This document shows positions 37,624-46,399 of a DNA stretch of 64,000 nt, in pieces. A model generated the notes under the pieces. That model was given only the letters and a program-made list of their open reading frames with translations. It was not told the DNA's origin and did no database searches. Position 1 is the stretch's first letter. Each line of letters starts with the position of its first letter. The translations under genes were made by a program, and so were the position numbers. This stretch comes from an uncultured Schlesneria sp. (GTDB taxonomy: Bacteria > Planctomycetota > Planctomycetia > Planctomycetales > Planctomycetaceae): NCBI GenBank assembly GCA_903899985.1, contig CAIULL010000254.1, positions 42,640 to 106,639 on the forward strand, in the 5' to 3' direction.

Positions 37624-38610
37624 ATGACGTCAAACCGTCCGATGAATTCACAGTCACAACCCGTCCTGCTGCATCGTCTCGCGTGGCTGATCGCCGCGCT
37701 GACGCTGCTATTGCCTGTGACGACTGGGGCGATTGTGACAACGCTCAAAGCGGGAATGGTCTTTTCCGACTGGCCATCATCAGATGGATACAACATGCTG
37801 GCGTATCCCTGGCTAAGCTCGGCCCGAGACCAGTTTGTCGAACATGGGCACCGGCTGGCCGGTCTGGTCATCGGTTTGTTGACATTGTCGCTCGTGATTG
37901 CCACCTGGGTTTTGGATCGACGACGGAATGTCAGGCTGATTGCGGCCATGATTTTTGCTGCGGTGTTTACCCAAGGAATGCTGGGGGGAGCGCGAGTTCG
38001 TCTCGACAAGCAGACACTTGCTCTCGTCCACGGTGACTTTGCAGCCTGTGCGTTCAGCCTGATGGCCGTGTTAGTCTTGATTACGAGTCAAGGTTGGGAT
38101 CACCGAGCTCGACTGAAATCTCAAGCAATCAGTAGCCGAGTGTCACTCGCAGCGAAGGTTTTGCTTGCAACTCTGGTAGCGCAGTATGTGATGGGTGGTT
38201 TTTTGAGGCATTTGCGTGAGTACGAAGGATTCGCCTGGGCCTGGATGATCCATCCCTGGTTCGCACTTGTTGTGCTGTTTGCCACTGCCGTGTTCGCCGT
38301 CTCCGTTCGAAAAGCCGAGTCGGTATACCTTAATCGATGTTCCATCGCGTTGATCAGCTTTGCATGCGTACAATCACTGATTGGCCTGGTCACCTGGTAC
38401 GTCAAGTACGGAATTCCCTCTTGGGGAGTCGTGGCGCAACAGGACTCACTTCCTCAGATCGTAATTTGTTCACTGCACAAAGTGATTGGACTTTTAACGT
38501 TGATGACGAGTGTTTTAACCGTCGTCTGCTGTGGAGCACTTCGGCCGCTACTTTGTTCTGAACAGGATCAGGTTTCCATCGCCAAGCCAGTTGTGGGGGC
38601 GGTCATATGA
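37624..38610 (+). CDS. ctaA: Heme A synthase
   Basis: 328 residues, eight predicted helices in two four-helix halves. Heme-ligand His residues are in EHGHRLAGLVIGLLTL, LVHGDFAACAFSLM, WMIHPWFALVV and CSLHKVIGLLTL. The loop sequence GGARVRLDKQTLALVHGDFA is typical of CtaA/Cox15. It oxidises the C8 methyl of heme O to a formyl group for the aa3 oxidase encoded just upstream. Its stop overlaps the ctaB start (ATGA), so the two heme A enzymes are translationally coupled. An alternative ATG lies six codons in. Confidence 0.9.
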   Translation: MTSNRPMNSQSQPVLLHRLAWLIAALTLLLPVTTGAIVTTLKAGMVFSDWPSSDGYNMLAYPWLSSARDQFVEHGHRLAGLVIGLLTLSLVIATWVLDRRRNVRLIAAMIFAAVFTQGMLGGARVRLDKQTLALVHGDFAACAFSLMAVLVLITSQGWDHRARLKSQAISSRVSLAAKVLLATLVAQYVMGGFLRHLREYEGFAWAWMIHPWFALVVLFATAVFAVSVRKAESVYLNRCSIALISFACVQSLIGLVTWYVKYGIPSWGVVAQQDSLPQIVICSLHKVIGLLTLMTSVLTVVCCGALRPLLCSEQDQVSIAKPVVGAVI

Positions 38611-39554
38611 GTGCAATCTCGCCTCTGCCTGTCTGTCCCGATGTGGCGAAAACGTCACCGGACAGTTTGCTTTCCTGTGTTCTGGCCAGGGTCTCTGACT
38701 ACGTGGAAATCGCCAAACCACGTATCTCTTTAATGGTGCTGTTGACCGTCTCGTGCGGGTTTGTACTGGGTATGGAAACGGCTTCGGTTTCTGTCACGCT
38801 GTTTCATGCGTGCCTTGGAATCGCCGTCGTTGCTGTCGGATCATCGGCCGTAAATCAATGGATCGAAAGGAAGACTGATGGTCGCATGCGGCGAACAATG
38901 AATCGCCCGCTACCATCCGGTCGTCTGGCTCCCATTGAAGTCTTGTTATTTGGGTTAGTTGCTGCTTGTCTCGGTTCGGTCTACCTGGCGCTGACGGTGA
39001 ATCTGGCAACGGCGGTGATGACCGCAGCGACATTTGTTTTGTACGCCGGAGTTTACACACCTCTTAAACGAGTGACATCGCTCTGTACCGCCGTCGGAGC
39101 AATTCCGGGGGCACTGCCACCCGTGTTGGGTTGGCTTGCCTCTGGTGCCCCTCTGGATATCAATGCCTTTGCATTATTTGCGATTCTGTTTGTCTGGCAA
39201 TTTCCTCATTTTTTTGCGATCGCCTGGTTGCATCGCGATGACTATTGCCGCGCCGGGTTACGAATGTTACCCGGTGGAAAATCAATGCCACACATTACGG
39301 GGTTACTCGCCGTTACCTATGCATTGTGCCTGATCCCCATCAGCCTGCTTCCCAGCCACCTTGGCCTGGCAGGTGGGACGTACAGTACTGTCGCGATGCT
39401 GCTTGGATCTGCTTACCTGCTGGCGTCAGTGTTTTTCGCCATGAATGAAACTCGAACAAGTGCCCGACGTGTGCTTTGGACCTCGTTAATCTATTTGCCA
39501 TTGCTGCTGCTGACGCTGACCTGGGATCACCTGAGACTGCTTGAACGACTTTAG
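38607..39554 (+). CDS. ctaB: Protoheme IX farnesyltransferase (heme O synthase)
   Basis: 315 residues, UbiA superfamily with nine helices. It begins [20 protein letters not shown]. The first Asp-rich motif is [20 protein letters not shown] followed by LPSGRL, a version of the CtaB DxxxDxxMxRTxxRPLPSG signature. The second region reads [20 protein letters not shown] followed by [27 protein letters not shown] completes the prenyl-binding set. It adds a farnesyl group to heme B to make heme O, the substrate of CtaA. It overlaps ctaA by four bases. Confidence 0.95.
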   Translation: MSAISPLPVCPDVAKTSPDSLLSCVLARVSDYVEIAKPRISLMVLLTVSCGFVLGMETASVSVTLFHACLGIAVVAVGSSAVNQWIERKTDGRMRRTMNRPLPSGRLAPIEVLLFGLVAACLGSVYLALTVNLATAVMTAATFVLYAGVYTPLKRVTSLCTAVGAIPGALPPVLGWLASGAPLDINAFALFAILFVWQFPHFFAIAWLHRDDYCRAGLRMLPGGKSMPHITGLLAVTYALCLIPISLLPSHLGLAGGTYSTVAMLLGSAYLLASVFFAMNETRTSARRVLWTSLIYLPLLLLTLTWDHLRLLERL

Positions 39555-39631
39555 AACCGGATTTTTTTACTGCTGACCGCCTGCGACCGACTGCATCTGG
39601 TGGTCAGACTTACGTTGCGAATGAGACTGAA

Positions 39632-40687
39632 ATGAACCACGCTGTTGCTACTCCGACCCTGAAAATGGGTATTCCCATCACGAATGCAAAACTCGGGATG
39701 TGGTTGTTTCTCGGTACAGAGATCATGTTCTTCACCGCCTTTATCGGCACCTACATCGTGATGCGCATGGGATCACTTGGCTGGCCGACGGATACGCATG
39801 TGACGCATATCAACATTGCGTTCGGCGGGATCAATACGTTTGTCCTGATCGTATCCAGCTATTTCGTCGTCGTTTCGCACGACTGCCTGCTCTCACACCA
39901 GTACGCGAAAGCATGGCGATTCATGCTCTACACTCTGCTGCTCGGCTGCTTGTTTCTCGGCATTAAGAGCCTGGAATATGCCGGCAAGTTTCAGCACGAC
40001 ATCCTTCCCGGACACATCCCTGAAAACAACCGTCAGGCGATGGATAAGGTTGTCAATCAGTTTGGCAAACTTGTTGATCAGCGATTGCAAGCGGACGCGG
40101 TAATCGCAGCGGCGAAGTCTCGCGAAGAAGTGCCAAAAACACGGGAACTTCAAAAGTCTTCATTGGATGCACGAATTGCGGCACTGACGGAAAAAAAAGA
40201 GAAAGGTCTGACCCCTGAAGAAGTGAAACAACTGAATGATGCGACTGCACTTTCGAAACTCAGCGCAGAATATGTGAGCCTGAAAGAACACGTTCGCAGC
40301 AATCTTTCGTTAAAAGTGGATTACGCGAAATTCGATGACATCCGTAAAGAGGACAATCCATCGAGCAAATACGATCCGGTTAGCCTGGAAGAAGTTAATG
40401 GAAAGGTCGAAGAGTTGTTGAAGGACAAAGACCTTGGGCCATTAGCAAGCGGACTCAGTCCTGCTCACCCGATTCTCTATGGAAATCTGTTTGCGTCCAA
40501 TTACTTTTTGATGACCGGTTTTCACGCAATTCACGTGATCATCGGACTGTATATGTTTCTGGTAATTCTGATGAAGGGCCATCGGCTGAGTATCAAGGAC
40601 GCAACGTTTGTCGAGAACGTCGGCCTCTATTGGCACTTTGTGGACCTGGTCTGGATCTTCCTGTTCCCCCTGCTGTATATCATCTGA
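39632..40687 (+). CDS. coxC: Cytochrome c oxidase subunit III with large hydrophilic insertion
   Basis: 351 residues instead of the usual 200-260. Five helices match short subunit III proteins: [60 protein letters not shown], then after the insertion [18 protein letters not shown] and [20 protein letters not shown]. Between helices 3 and 4, residues 115-275 are a charged, mostly helical block (for example [20 protein letters not shown]) without homologues that I recognise. It could project from the oxidase to meet the coiled coil of the octaheme cytochrome; that is speculation. The subunit supports the oxygen and proton path of CoxA. Confidence 0.9.
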   Translation: MNHAVATPTLKMGIPITNAKLGMWLFLGTEIMFFTAFIGTYIVMRMGSLGWPTDTHVTHINIAFGGINTFVLIVSSYFVVVSHDCLLSHQYAKAWRFMLYTLLLGCLFLGIKSLEYAGKFQHDILPGHIPENNRQAMDKVVNQFGKLVDQRLQADAVIAAAKSREEVPKTRELQKSSLDARIAALTEKKEKGLTPEEVKQLNDATALSKLSAEYVSLKEHVRSNLSLKVDYAKFDDIRKEDNPSSKYDPVSLEEVNGKVEELLKDKDLGPLASGLSPAHPILYGNLFASNYFLMTGFHAIHVIIGLYMFLVILMKGHRLSIKDATFVENVGLYWHFVDLVWIFLFPLLYII

Positions 40688-40774
40688 TTTCGATCGCTCG
40701 CGCAAAGTTTGAAATCGTTAACTCCATCGGAAATACTCCAACAACCAGTTGGTTTTCAATTGAAAGCAAATGCC

Positions 40775-41143
40775 ATGTCTGATCACGAACATCATGAGTC
40801 TCATGGTAGTACCTACTTCAAAGTATTTTGTGCTTTGTGCGTGTTTACTTTGATTTCGGTCGTTGCCGACATTATTCATTTGCCAAGCAAAATCTTGCTG
40901 GGTGCGATCGTTCTTGCCGTCGCTGTGGCGAAGGCATTGTGCGTGATGGCGTACTTTATGCACCTGAAGTTCGAGCGAGCCTGGAAGTATCTGCTGCTTG
41001 TCCCAACGACCATCATCGCCCTGGCGATTCCGCTGTCGTTGCGACCGGATATCGGTGCGAGTTATTACGTCCAAGACATCCCACAACTACATGACTACCC
41101 AGAGCATGAAGCCGCTGTTGCACACCAGGGTGGCCACCACTGA
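40775..41143 (+). CDS. Cytochrome c oxidase subunit IV, prokaryotic type
   Basis: 122 residues from the ATG at 40775 (MSDHEHHESHG); an ATG at 40709 would add 22 unlikely residues. It has three helices: YFKVFCALCVFTLISVVADI, LLGAIVLAVAVAKALCVMAY and KYLLLVPTTIIALAIPLSL. The KALCVMAYFMHLKFER motif is the signature of small CoxD/CtaF-type subunit IV. Both termini are His-rich (DHEHHESH and AAVAHQGGHH), similar to the CoxA N terminus. It completes the four-subunit oxidase of the operon. Confidence 0.9.
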   Translation: MSDHEHHESHGSTYFKVFCALCVFTLISVVADIIHLPSKILLGAIVLAVAVAKALCVMAYFMHLKFERAWKYLLLVPTTIIALAIPLSLRPDIGASYYVQDIPQLHDYPEHEAAVAHQGGHH

Positions 41144-41163
41144 CCAGTCCAATTGAGGATGTG

Positions 41164-42102
41164 ATGTCAGATCGCATTGCTGTTCGTGTTTCCGATCTTC
41201 GTCATCGCTACGGAGATCGTGAAGCGCTGCGAGGCATCGGCTTCACGGTTGCGGCTGGCGAAATCTTTGGATTGCTCGGTCCGAACGGTGGCGGGAAGAC
41301 AACTCTATTTCGCCTGCTGGCAACACTTCTTCCGGTCCAGTCTGGTACCGCAACTCTTCTCGGCAAGAACGTTGCCACAGAATCTCGATCAGTCCGTCAA
41401 CTGATTGGTGTGACGTTTCAATCGCCGAGCCTGGATGGGAAGCTGACTGTTACAGAAAACCTGAAACATCAGTCACATCTTTATGGTCTCTCTGGCCAAA
41501 CGGCGAAATCGCGTATCAGCGAGCTACTGGACCGATTGGGTTTGAAAGACCGTGCTCAAGATCTGGTTGATTCTTTATCTGGCGGACTGAAGCGCCGCGT
41601 CGAAGTGGCGAAAAGCTTGCTTCATCGTCCTCGAATCCTGTTGCTCGACGAACCGAGTACGGGTCTTGATCCGGGTGCTCGCCATGACTTGTGGGAATAT
41701 TTGTCACGTTTACGTCGCGACGAAGGTACTACAATCCTTGTAACCACTCATCTGATGGAAGAGGCTGATCGGTGCGACCGATTGGGAATCTTGCATAAAG
41801 GAGAACTGGTTGCGATTGGAATGCCTGATGAGTTGCGTCTTTCAGTCGGGGGGGACTGCCTGACGATCCAATCGTCAGACCCAAAATCGCTCGCTGAAAA
41901 ACTGACCGATCGCTTTCAATTGACCCCTCGTCAAATAGGGGAGTCGATCCGAATCGAAGGGAACGCGGGACACGAACTGTTGCGAGACATTGTGACTGCT
42001 TTTCCGAGTGAGATCACGGCGATCTCGCTGGCAAAGCCGACCTTGGAAGACGTTTTTATTTCGCGGACGGGGCATCGTTTTTGGGAAAACGAACCTGTTT
42101 GA
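41164..42102 (+). CDS. ABC transporter ATP-binding protein
   Basis: 312 residues; the ATG at 41164 is preceded by TTGAGGATGTG. Walker A GLLGPNGGGKTTLFRLLATL, Q-loop GVTFQSPSLDGKLTV, signature DSLSGGLKRRVEVAKSLLHR, Walker B ILLLDEPSTGLDPGA, and the switch His in VTTHLMEEADR are all present. It is of the DrrA/NatA/CcmA drug- and solute-exporter type. The permease follows within 22 bases. Because the pair lies between coxD and SCO, it may export something needed for oxidase assembly (heme, copper or lipid); nothing in the sequence fixes the substrate. Confidence 0.93.
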   Translation: MSDRIAVRVSDLRHRYGDREALRGIGFTVAAGEIFGLLGPNGGGKTTLFRLLATLLPVQSGTATLLGKNVATESRSVRQLIGVTFQSPSLDGKLTVTENLKHQSHLYGLSGQTAKSRISELLDRLGLKDRAQDLVDSLSGGLKRRVEVAKSLLHRPRILLLDEPSTGLDPGARHDLWEYLSRLRRDEGTTILVTTHLMEEADRCDRLGILHKGELVAIGMPDELRLSVGGDCLTIQSSDPKSLAEKLTDRFQLTPRQIGESIRIEGNAGHELLRDIVTAFPSEITAISLAKPTLEDVFISRTGHRFWENEPV

Positions 42103-42124
42103 GCTCGAGTGATTCAAGAAGATT

Positions 42125-42994
42125 ATGTCAAAAGCGATTGCGATTTCTGAATCGATCAATGACTCAAATGGTGACGTTGCGCACGCCCAACCTTCCATCG
42201 GATTGGCGGTCTACACTCTGGCATTGCGTGAACTCGTCCGATTTTTTCGGCAGCGGACGCGGATTATCGGTGCTCTGGGGCAACCGTTCATTTTCTGGAT
42301 CTTGTTTGGAGCGGGTCTGCAAGGTTCGTTTCGAGGACCTGCCGGGATTTCCTATCAGGAATATTTTTTCCCCGGTGTCGCGGTCATGATCGTGATGTTT
42401 ACCGCGATTTTTTCGACCATTTCGATCATTGAAGACCGTCGCGAAGGATTTTTGCAAGGGGTTCTGGTGGCTCCTGTTTCGCGGCTGGCCATCGTATTAG
42501 GGAAGGTTTTCGGCGGAACGATCTTAGCGGTCATGCAAGCCGTGTTATTTCTGGCAATCGGACCGTTGCTTGCGGTTGTTGGACTTTCGCCTCCCATTTC
42601 CACGGGACTGACGTGGTTCAATTTTCCGATTGTGCTCGCTTACCTTGCGTTGGTGGCATTTGCACTGACTTCACTCGGGTATTTAATTGCCTGGCCAATG
42701 GATTCGACGCATGGATTTCATGCGATCATGAGCGTATTTCTGATGCCGATGTGGCTTCTTTCCGGGTCATTTTTTCCGGCACCGGAATCAGGTTGGCTTT
42801 CATGGGTCATTCGGCTTAATCCTTTGACTTATGGTACGGCCGGACTTCGTCGACTTGTGACACCGAACATCGATGCGGTCGCAGGGCTTCCAACGTTTCC
42901 AGTTTGCCTTGCCGTGACAGTCGCGTCAGCAGTGATCTACATTTCGATCGCCATCTGGTTGACGGGTCGCCAAACAGCTCATAATGCACGTTAG
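42125..42994 (+). CDS. ABC-2 type transporter permease
   Basis: 289 residues with six helices of the ABC-2 (DrrB/NodJ-like) type: LGQPFIFWILFGAGLQGSFR, MIVMFTAIFSTISIIEDRRE (the conserved E-D-R-E loop preceding GFLQGVLVAPVSR), then IVLAYLALVAFALTSLGYLI and MSVFLMPMWLLSGSFFPAPE followed by LNPLTYGTAGLRRL. This pattern is standard for the family. It partners the ATPase immediately upstream, and the two are followed 25 bases later by the SCO gene. It is an inner-membrane protein; substrate unknown. Confidence 0.92.
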   Translation: MSKAIAISESINDSNGDVAHAQPSIGLAVYTLALRELVRFFRQRTRIIGALGQPFIFWILFGAGLQGSFRGPAGISYQEYFFPGVAVMIVMFTAIFSTISIIEDRREGFLQGVLVAPVSRLAIVLGKVFGGTILAVMQAVLFLAIGPLLAVVGLSPPISTGLTWFNFPIVLAYLALVAFALTSLGYLIAWPMDSTHGFHAIMSVFLMPMWLLSGSFFPAPESGWLSWVIRLNPLTYGTAGLRRLVTPNIDAVAGLPTFPVCLAVTVASAVIYISIAIWLTGRQTAHNAR

Positions 42995-43018
42995 TCGTGC
43001 GGCCGAATTGAGAAAAAT

Positions 43019-43867
43019 ATGACAAACACAGACATCAACACCTCCCGTAGCGAGAATCAGGCAGCCCATTCACGAAGTTCCAATTCGATATTGTGGATTG
43101 GATCGATCGTTTGGGTCATGTGTCTGGCGGGAATTATTTTCGGGTGGTATCAGTGGCGGTTGAATTATCTCGCCAGATCCGAATCTCGTAACGGCAGAAT
43201 GGTCACCGAGAATCAGACTCAGGATGATGACGGGCGAAGCGGAAAAACGATCAAGTTAATCCCTCAAAAGGATGGAACTTTCCTACCCCAAGAGGTGACG
43301 AAAGAGCAGGATGAAAACCCCTGGAGTCCTGAAGGAATTGAAGACTTTTTATTCACCGATACCGAAGGCCAAACGGTGACAAAAGCCGATTTACTCGGCA
43401 AGCCATTTGTTATTTCATTCATTTTCACCTTCTGTCGTGGTCCTTGCCCTAATGTCAGCCGGGAAATGCGTGAGCTTCAAGATCGATTGAAAGACTATGA
43501 TTTTAATCTTATCTCGCTGACAGTTGACCCGCAGCGGGATACTGCTGAAATCCTCAAAACCTACGGCAAGGAACTGGGAGCTGACTTCAGTCGCTGGAAG
43601 TTCCTGACCGGACCCCAGGCTGAAATCTATGGTTTGATTCACCGCAGCTTCCTGATGCCGGTTCAGGAAGAGGAAGACCGCGATCGCAAACCTGGCTTTG
43701 AAATCATTCACTCAACCAACATCATGTTGGTCGATAAAACCGGTCGAGTGATCGGGAAGTTTAATGCTCAGAAGGGCGAAGAAATGGCTAAACTGCGAAA
43801 AGAACTCAAGCAGGTTGCCCCATTGAGAGCCGCTATAAGCGGTTTGCCAGGAGCTACCGCTCCTTGA
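43019..43867 (+). CDS. SCO1/SenC-type copper chaperone for CuA assembly
   Basis: 282 residues. An N-terminal anchor (ILWIGSIVWVMCLAGIIFGW) is followed by a variable linker and the thioredoxin-like SCO domain. The Cu-binding Cys pair is C139 and C143 in FTFCRGPCPNVSREM, and the distal ligand is His231 in FEIIHSTNIMLV. LISLTVDPQRDTAEIL is also typical. It delivers copper to, or reduces, the CuA site of CoxB. The last 13 codons lie inside an 84-bp sequence that is tandemly duplicated downstream, so the natural C terminus may have been altered. Confidence 0.92.
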   Translation: MTNTDINTSRSENQAAHSRSSNSILWIGSIVWVMCLAGIIFGWYQWRLNYLARSESRNGRMVTENQTQDDDGRSGKTIKLIPQKDGTFLPQEVTKEQDENPWSPEGIEDFLFTDTEGQTVTKADLLGKPFVISFIFTFCRGPCPNVSREMRELQDRLKDYDFNLISLTVDPQRDTAEILKTYGKELGADFSRWKFLTGPQAEIYGLIHRSFLMPVQEEEDRDRKPGFEIIHSTNIMLVDKTGRVIGKFNAQKGEEMAKLRKELKQVAPLRAAISGLPGATAP

Positions 43868-43994
43868 ACCCGAGGAACTTTTTCGACATATAGAACGTCA
43901 AGTTCCTCAAGAGCCGCGACAAGCGGTTTGCCAGGAGCTGCCGCTCCATGAACCCGAGGAACTTTTTCGACAGTTAGTACGTCAAGTTCCTCAA
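43827..43994. repeat. 84-bp direct tandem duplication at the 3' end of the SCO gene
   Basis: Unit 1 is 43827-43910 and unit 2 is 43911-43994, with about seven differences. Each unit contains AGCGGTTTGCCAGGAGCT, GAACCCGAGGAACTTTTTCG and GTCAAGTTCCTCAA, and GAGGAACT / AGTTCCTC can pair within it. The stop codon of SCO lies in unit 1, so that copy doubles as coding sequence. Because 84 is a multiple of three, unit 2 stays in the same phase, but a stop separates them. It has only two copies, so it is not a CRISPR array. Confidence 0.9.
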
Positions 43995-44035
43995 CAGCAG
44001 ACCAAAAAACCACTGAAGAAGGCGTGCGATAACTC

Positions 44036-44500
44036 GTGGACAAACTTCCTTACTGGGCAGCAATGCTTCCGGCGGTCAACGCGGGCCTGAACGGCCTGGC
44101 GGGGATCATGCTGGTTGTTGGCTATTGGCTGATCAAACGGGGCCAGCGGACGGCTCATGCCCGGACGATGATCGCTGCGTTTTTCACATCGATCCTGTTC
44201 CTCGGGTGTTACCTGGCCTATCACTTCGCTTTGCATGCTTATACCGGCGAGCCTGGCAAGCGATTTGGCCACAAGGGAACCGCGATTGGGATCGTTTACC
44301 TGCTGATCCTGGTCACGCATGTGATTCTGGCGGCAGCCGTTCCCGTGCTCGCTTCGATCACATTATTTCGAGCCTGGAAGCAGGACTGGGCTCGGCATCG
44401 TCGGATTGCGTTGATAACATTCCCGATTTGGGTTTACGTCTCGGTAACGGGTGTTATCATCTATGTGATGCTTTACCATTGGCCTGGCTCGGATGTTTGA
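44036..44500 (+). CDS. DUF420 family membrane protein (CtaM-like)
   Basis: 154 residues from a GTG at 44036. Four helices: PYWAAMLPAVNAGLNGLAGI, MIAAFFTSILFLGCYLAYHF, GIVYLLILVTHVILAAAVPV and ALITFPIWVYVSVTGVIIYV. Conserved elements include the Asn in helix 1, H-A-R before helix 2, YHFALHAYTGEPGKRF, and LARAWKQDWARHRRIA-like residues before helix 4. DUF420 proteins (CtaM in Bacillus and Staphylococcus) are required for heme A oxidase activity. The position after SCO fits an assembly factor. Confidence 0.9.
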   Translation: MDKLPYWAAMLPAVNAGLNGLAGIMLVVGYWLIKRGQRTAHARTMIAAFFTSILFLGCYLAYHFALHAYTGEPGKRFGHKGTAIGIVYLLILVTHVILAAAVPVLASITLFRAWKQDWARHRRIALITFPIWVYVSVTGVIIYVMLYHWPGSDV

Positions 44501-44510
44501 GGTTATTTTT

Positions 44511-44813
44511 ATGAATCGCACACTGAAGTCGATGGCGTTTGCAACAATCGTTCTGGCACAAGCTTCCAACGCGTGGGCCTGCCCGATGTGTAAGTATGCC
44601 CTGGAAGCATCCGATGCTCCAGAGCCGAAGGCCTACATGATCAGCATCCTGTTCATGATGGGAATGATCACGGCTCTCTTTGTGAGCGTAGGGGTTTTGC
44701 TGTGGTGGGTCGCAAAACAAGAGAAAATGGCTCTGACCGCTGCGGGCTACCAGCACCTGTTTGAGAATGCCGGCAGCCAGCCGTATCTCGCCAAAGCAAA
44801 AGCCGAACATTGA
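44511..44813 (+). CDS. Small membrane protein with exported CPMC motif
   Basis: 100 residues from the ATG at 44511 (TTGAGG about ten bases upstream); an in-frame ATG at 44493 overlaps the DUF420 stop. The signal peptide ends SNAWA, and cleavage there would leave CPMCKYALEAS at or near the N terminus. A single helix, ISILFMMGMITALFVSVGVL, follows, then a short basic and acidic tail. A CxxC or CxMC motif on the periplasmic face next to SCO and CuA genes suggests copper handling or thiol chemistry during oxidase assembly. I do not recognise a named family. It is the last gene of the cluster. Confidence 0.7.
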   Translation: MNRTLKSMAFATIVLAQASNAWACPMCKYALEASDAPEPKAYMISILFMMGMITALFVSVGVLLWWVAKQEKMALTAAGYQHLFENAGSQPYLAKAKAEH

Positions 44814-45366
44814 CGTCGCAACGAGCCTGAGCGCGTATATCAACGATGATTGAATCGCAGGGATCGGTCATTTTCTTAAGCTCAGCCGAAAGCAGCGGCG
44901 CCTCAAGAAAAGGGATAAATTCGGTCCATTACCACACCGTAATTACAAATACAAAAACCGCAATTCCGCCTCAGTGGTGCCATCTCAGGCGCGAAAGCAA
45001 CGATCTCACGCGATTGCCCATGTCACACTCGTTCGCGTTAGTTGCACGAACGATCTAAAGGCCGCATGAGCTTCAATTTCATAGCAAGCAAAAATGGTGC
45101 GTGCATAGCTGGCTGGCTGTCTTTCGGACCAATGGTCCATCCATTCAAATAGCCCAGCCCATCGGACTGGGAATTCTGCAATCGTATACCCAAAAGGCCT
45201 GAAGGGCCGAGTGTTCGACCTCAATTCTCATCGTTACGGGAAGAACTCGATTGCTTCGCCCAAAGAATACGATGACTTATCGTGAAAAGAATGTCCCTAT
45301 TTGATAGGGTTTACGACGCCTTTTCGAATCAAAAACCGAATTTCTTGGGAACGTTTTGGTTTTCTC
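44814..45366. other. Intergenic region closing the respiratory cluster, no gene seen
   Basis: About 550 bases. The base composition shifts slightly toward AT. Short palindromic phrases such as GCCCATCGGACTGGG and GGCCTGAAGGGCC occur near 45155-45210. ORFs of up to 70 codons are open, but their products lack any domain, signal or RBS and look like chance. This is the left edge of the accessory region. Confidence 0.4.
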
Positions 45367-46368
45367 ATGATCGAAAACATTGACGATACTTCGCAAGAAC
45401 GGCAAGGGAGCGACTACGACGGGGCTTGGAAAGAAGCCCTGCGATGGCATTTGAAGGAGTTCATCGAACTCTGCTTTCCTCTCGTCGCAAGTTTGATTGA
45501 TTGGACGAGCGAACCAGAATGGCTGGACAAGGAAATTGGTCAGATCATCGGGCGATCCGGGCGTCGCAATCAGGAAGTCGACTTACTTTTCAAAGTCCGC
45601 CTGTTCGACGGTCGCGATCAATGGATCTTGTGCCATTTGGAGATTCAGTCATCTTACGAAGCCGACTTTATCGCTCGTATCGATCTCTATAATTCCGGGC
45701 TGAAATGGCTTTTTCAACAGGAAGTGCTGACGCTCGTGATCCTGACCGATCTGAATTCGGGCTGGCGACCAAGCGAATATCATTTTGAATTTGGCGGATA
45801 TGGAACCGATCGGCGATTTCCGGTCTGTAAGGTCTTGGATCATCTTGAGACCGATTGGGCCGGGAAGCGTTCGCTGATCGTTGAAGTAGCGCGTGCCCAG
45901 ATTGCGGCACTTCGTACTGCCAGCGATCCGGAATCTCGATACAATTCGAAAACGGAATTAGTGCGAAATCTTTATTCGGCAGGTTACAATCAAGAACACA
46001 TTCGCGAGATATTTCGCCTCATCGACTGGATGATGCACCTGCGACCCGATTTGGACCGCCGGTTCAAATCGGAACTCGTGGCCTACGAAAAGGAACTGAA
46101 AATGCCGTACATCACTTCTGTAGAGCGCCTCGCGAAAGAAGAAGGACGTGAAGAAGGTCTGGAGGAAGGTCTGGAGAAAGGACGCGAACAGGGGAGTATC
46201 ACGCTCCTGTTACGGATGCTCACTCGGCGGTGCGGCCAATTGCCTGGGGACGTCGAGCAGGTAATTAATCAGTTATCCCTGGCCGAGAGCCAGGCACTGG
46301 GTGACGCTCTCTTCGACTTCCAGACAATCGAAGATCTCAAGAACTGGCTCAAGACGTCGATCCATTAG
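45367..46368 (+). CDS. Rpn-like/DUF4351 PD-(D/E)XK nuclease family protein
   Basis: About 333 residues from the ATG at 45367. The nuclease-like core reads RSGRRNQEVDLLFKVRLFDG then WILCHLEIQSSYEADFIARI: the Asp in QEVDLL and the E-x-Q in HLEIQ form the PD-(D/E)XK pattern seen in Rpn and related transposase-like proteins. A charged helical stretch (EEGREEGLEEGLEKGREQGS) leads to a C-terminal DUF4351-type helical bundle, LLLRMLTRRCGQLPGDVEQV followed by INQLSLAESQALGDALFDF. These proteins are associated with recombination-promoting endonuclease activity. It is the first of three such genes within 7 kb. Confidence 0.85.
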   Translation: MIENIDDTSQERQGSDYDGAWKEALRWHLKEFIELCFPLVASLIDWTSEPEWLDKEIGQIIGRSGRRNQEVDLLFKVRLFDGRDQWILCHLEIQSSYEADFIARIDLYNSGLKWLFQQEVLTLVILTDLNSGWRPSEYHFEFGGYGTDRRFPVCKVLDHLETDWAGKRSLIVEVARAQIAALRTASDPESRYNSKTELVRNLYSAGYNQEHIREIFRLIDWMMHLRPDLDRRFKSELVAYEKELKMPYITSVERLAKEEGREEGLEEGLEKGREQGSITLLLRMLTRRCGQLPGDVEQVINQLSLAESQALGDALFDFQTIEDLKNWLKTSIH

Positions 46369-46399
46369 GTATTGAAGATCTTCGGACGAGTGATCATAT

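Noticed and set aside
43827..43994. Possible CRISPR
   Set aside because: Only two contiguous 84-base units without spacers, one overlapping a coding region; no cas genes are present in the window.
44846..45058. 70-codon ORF after the oxidase cluster
   Set aside because: No ribosome-binding site, compositional bias or homologous motif; consistent with chance in an intergenic region.
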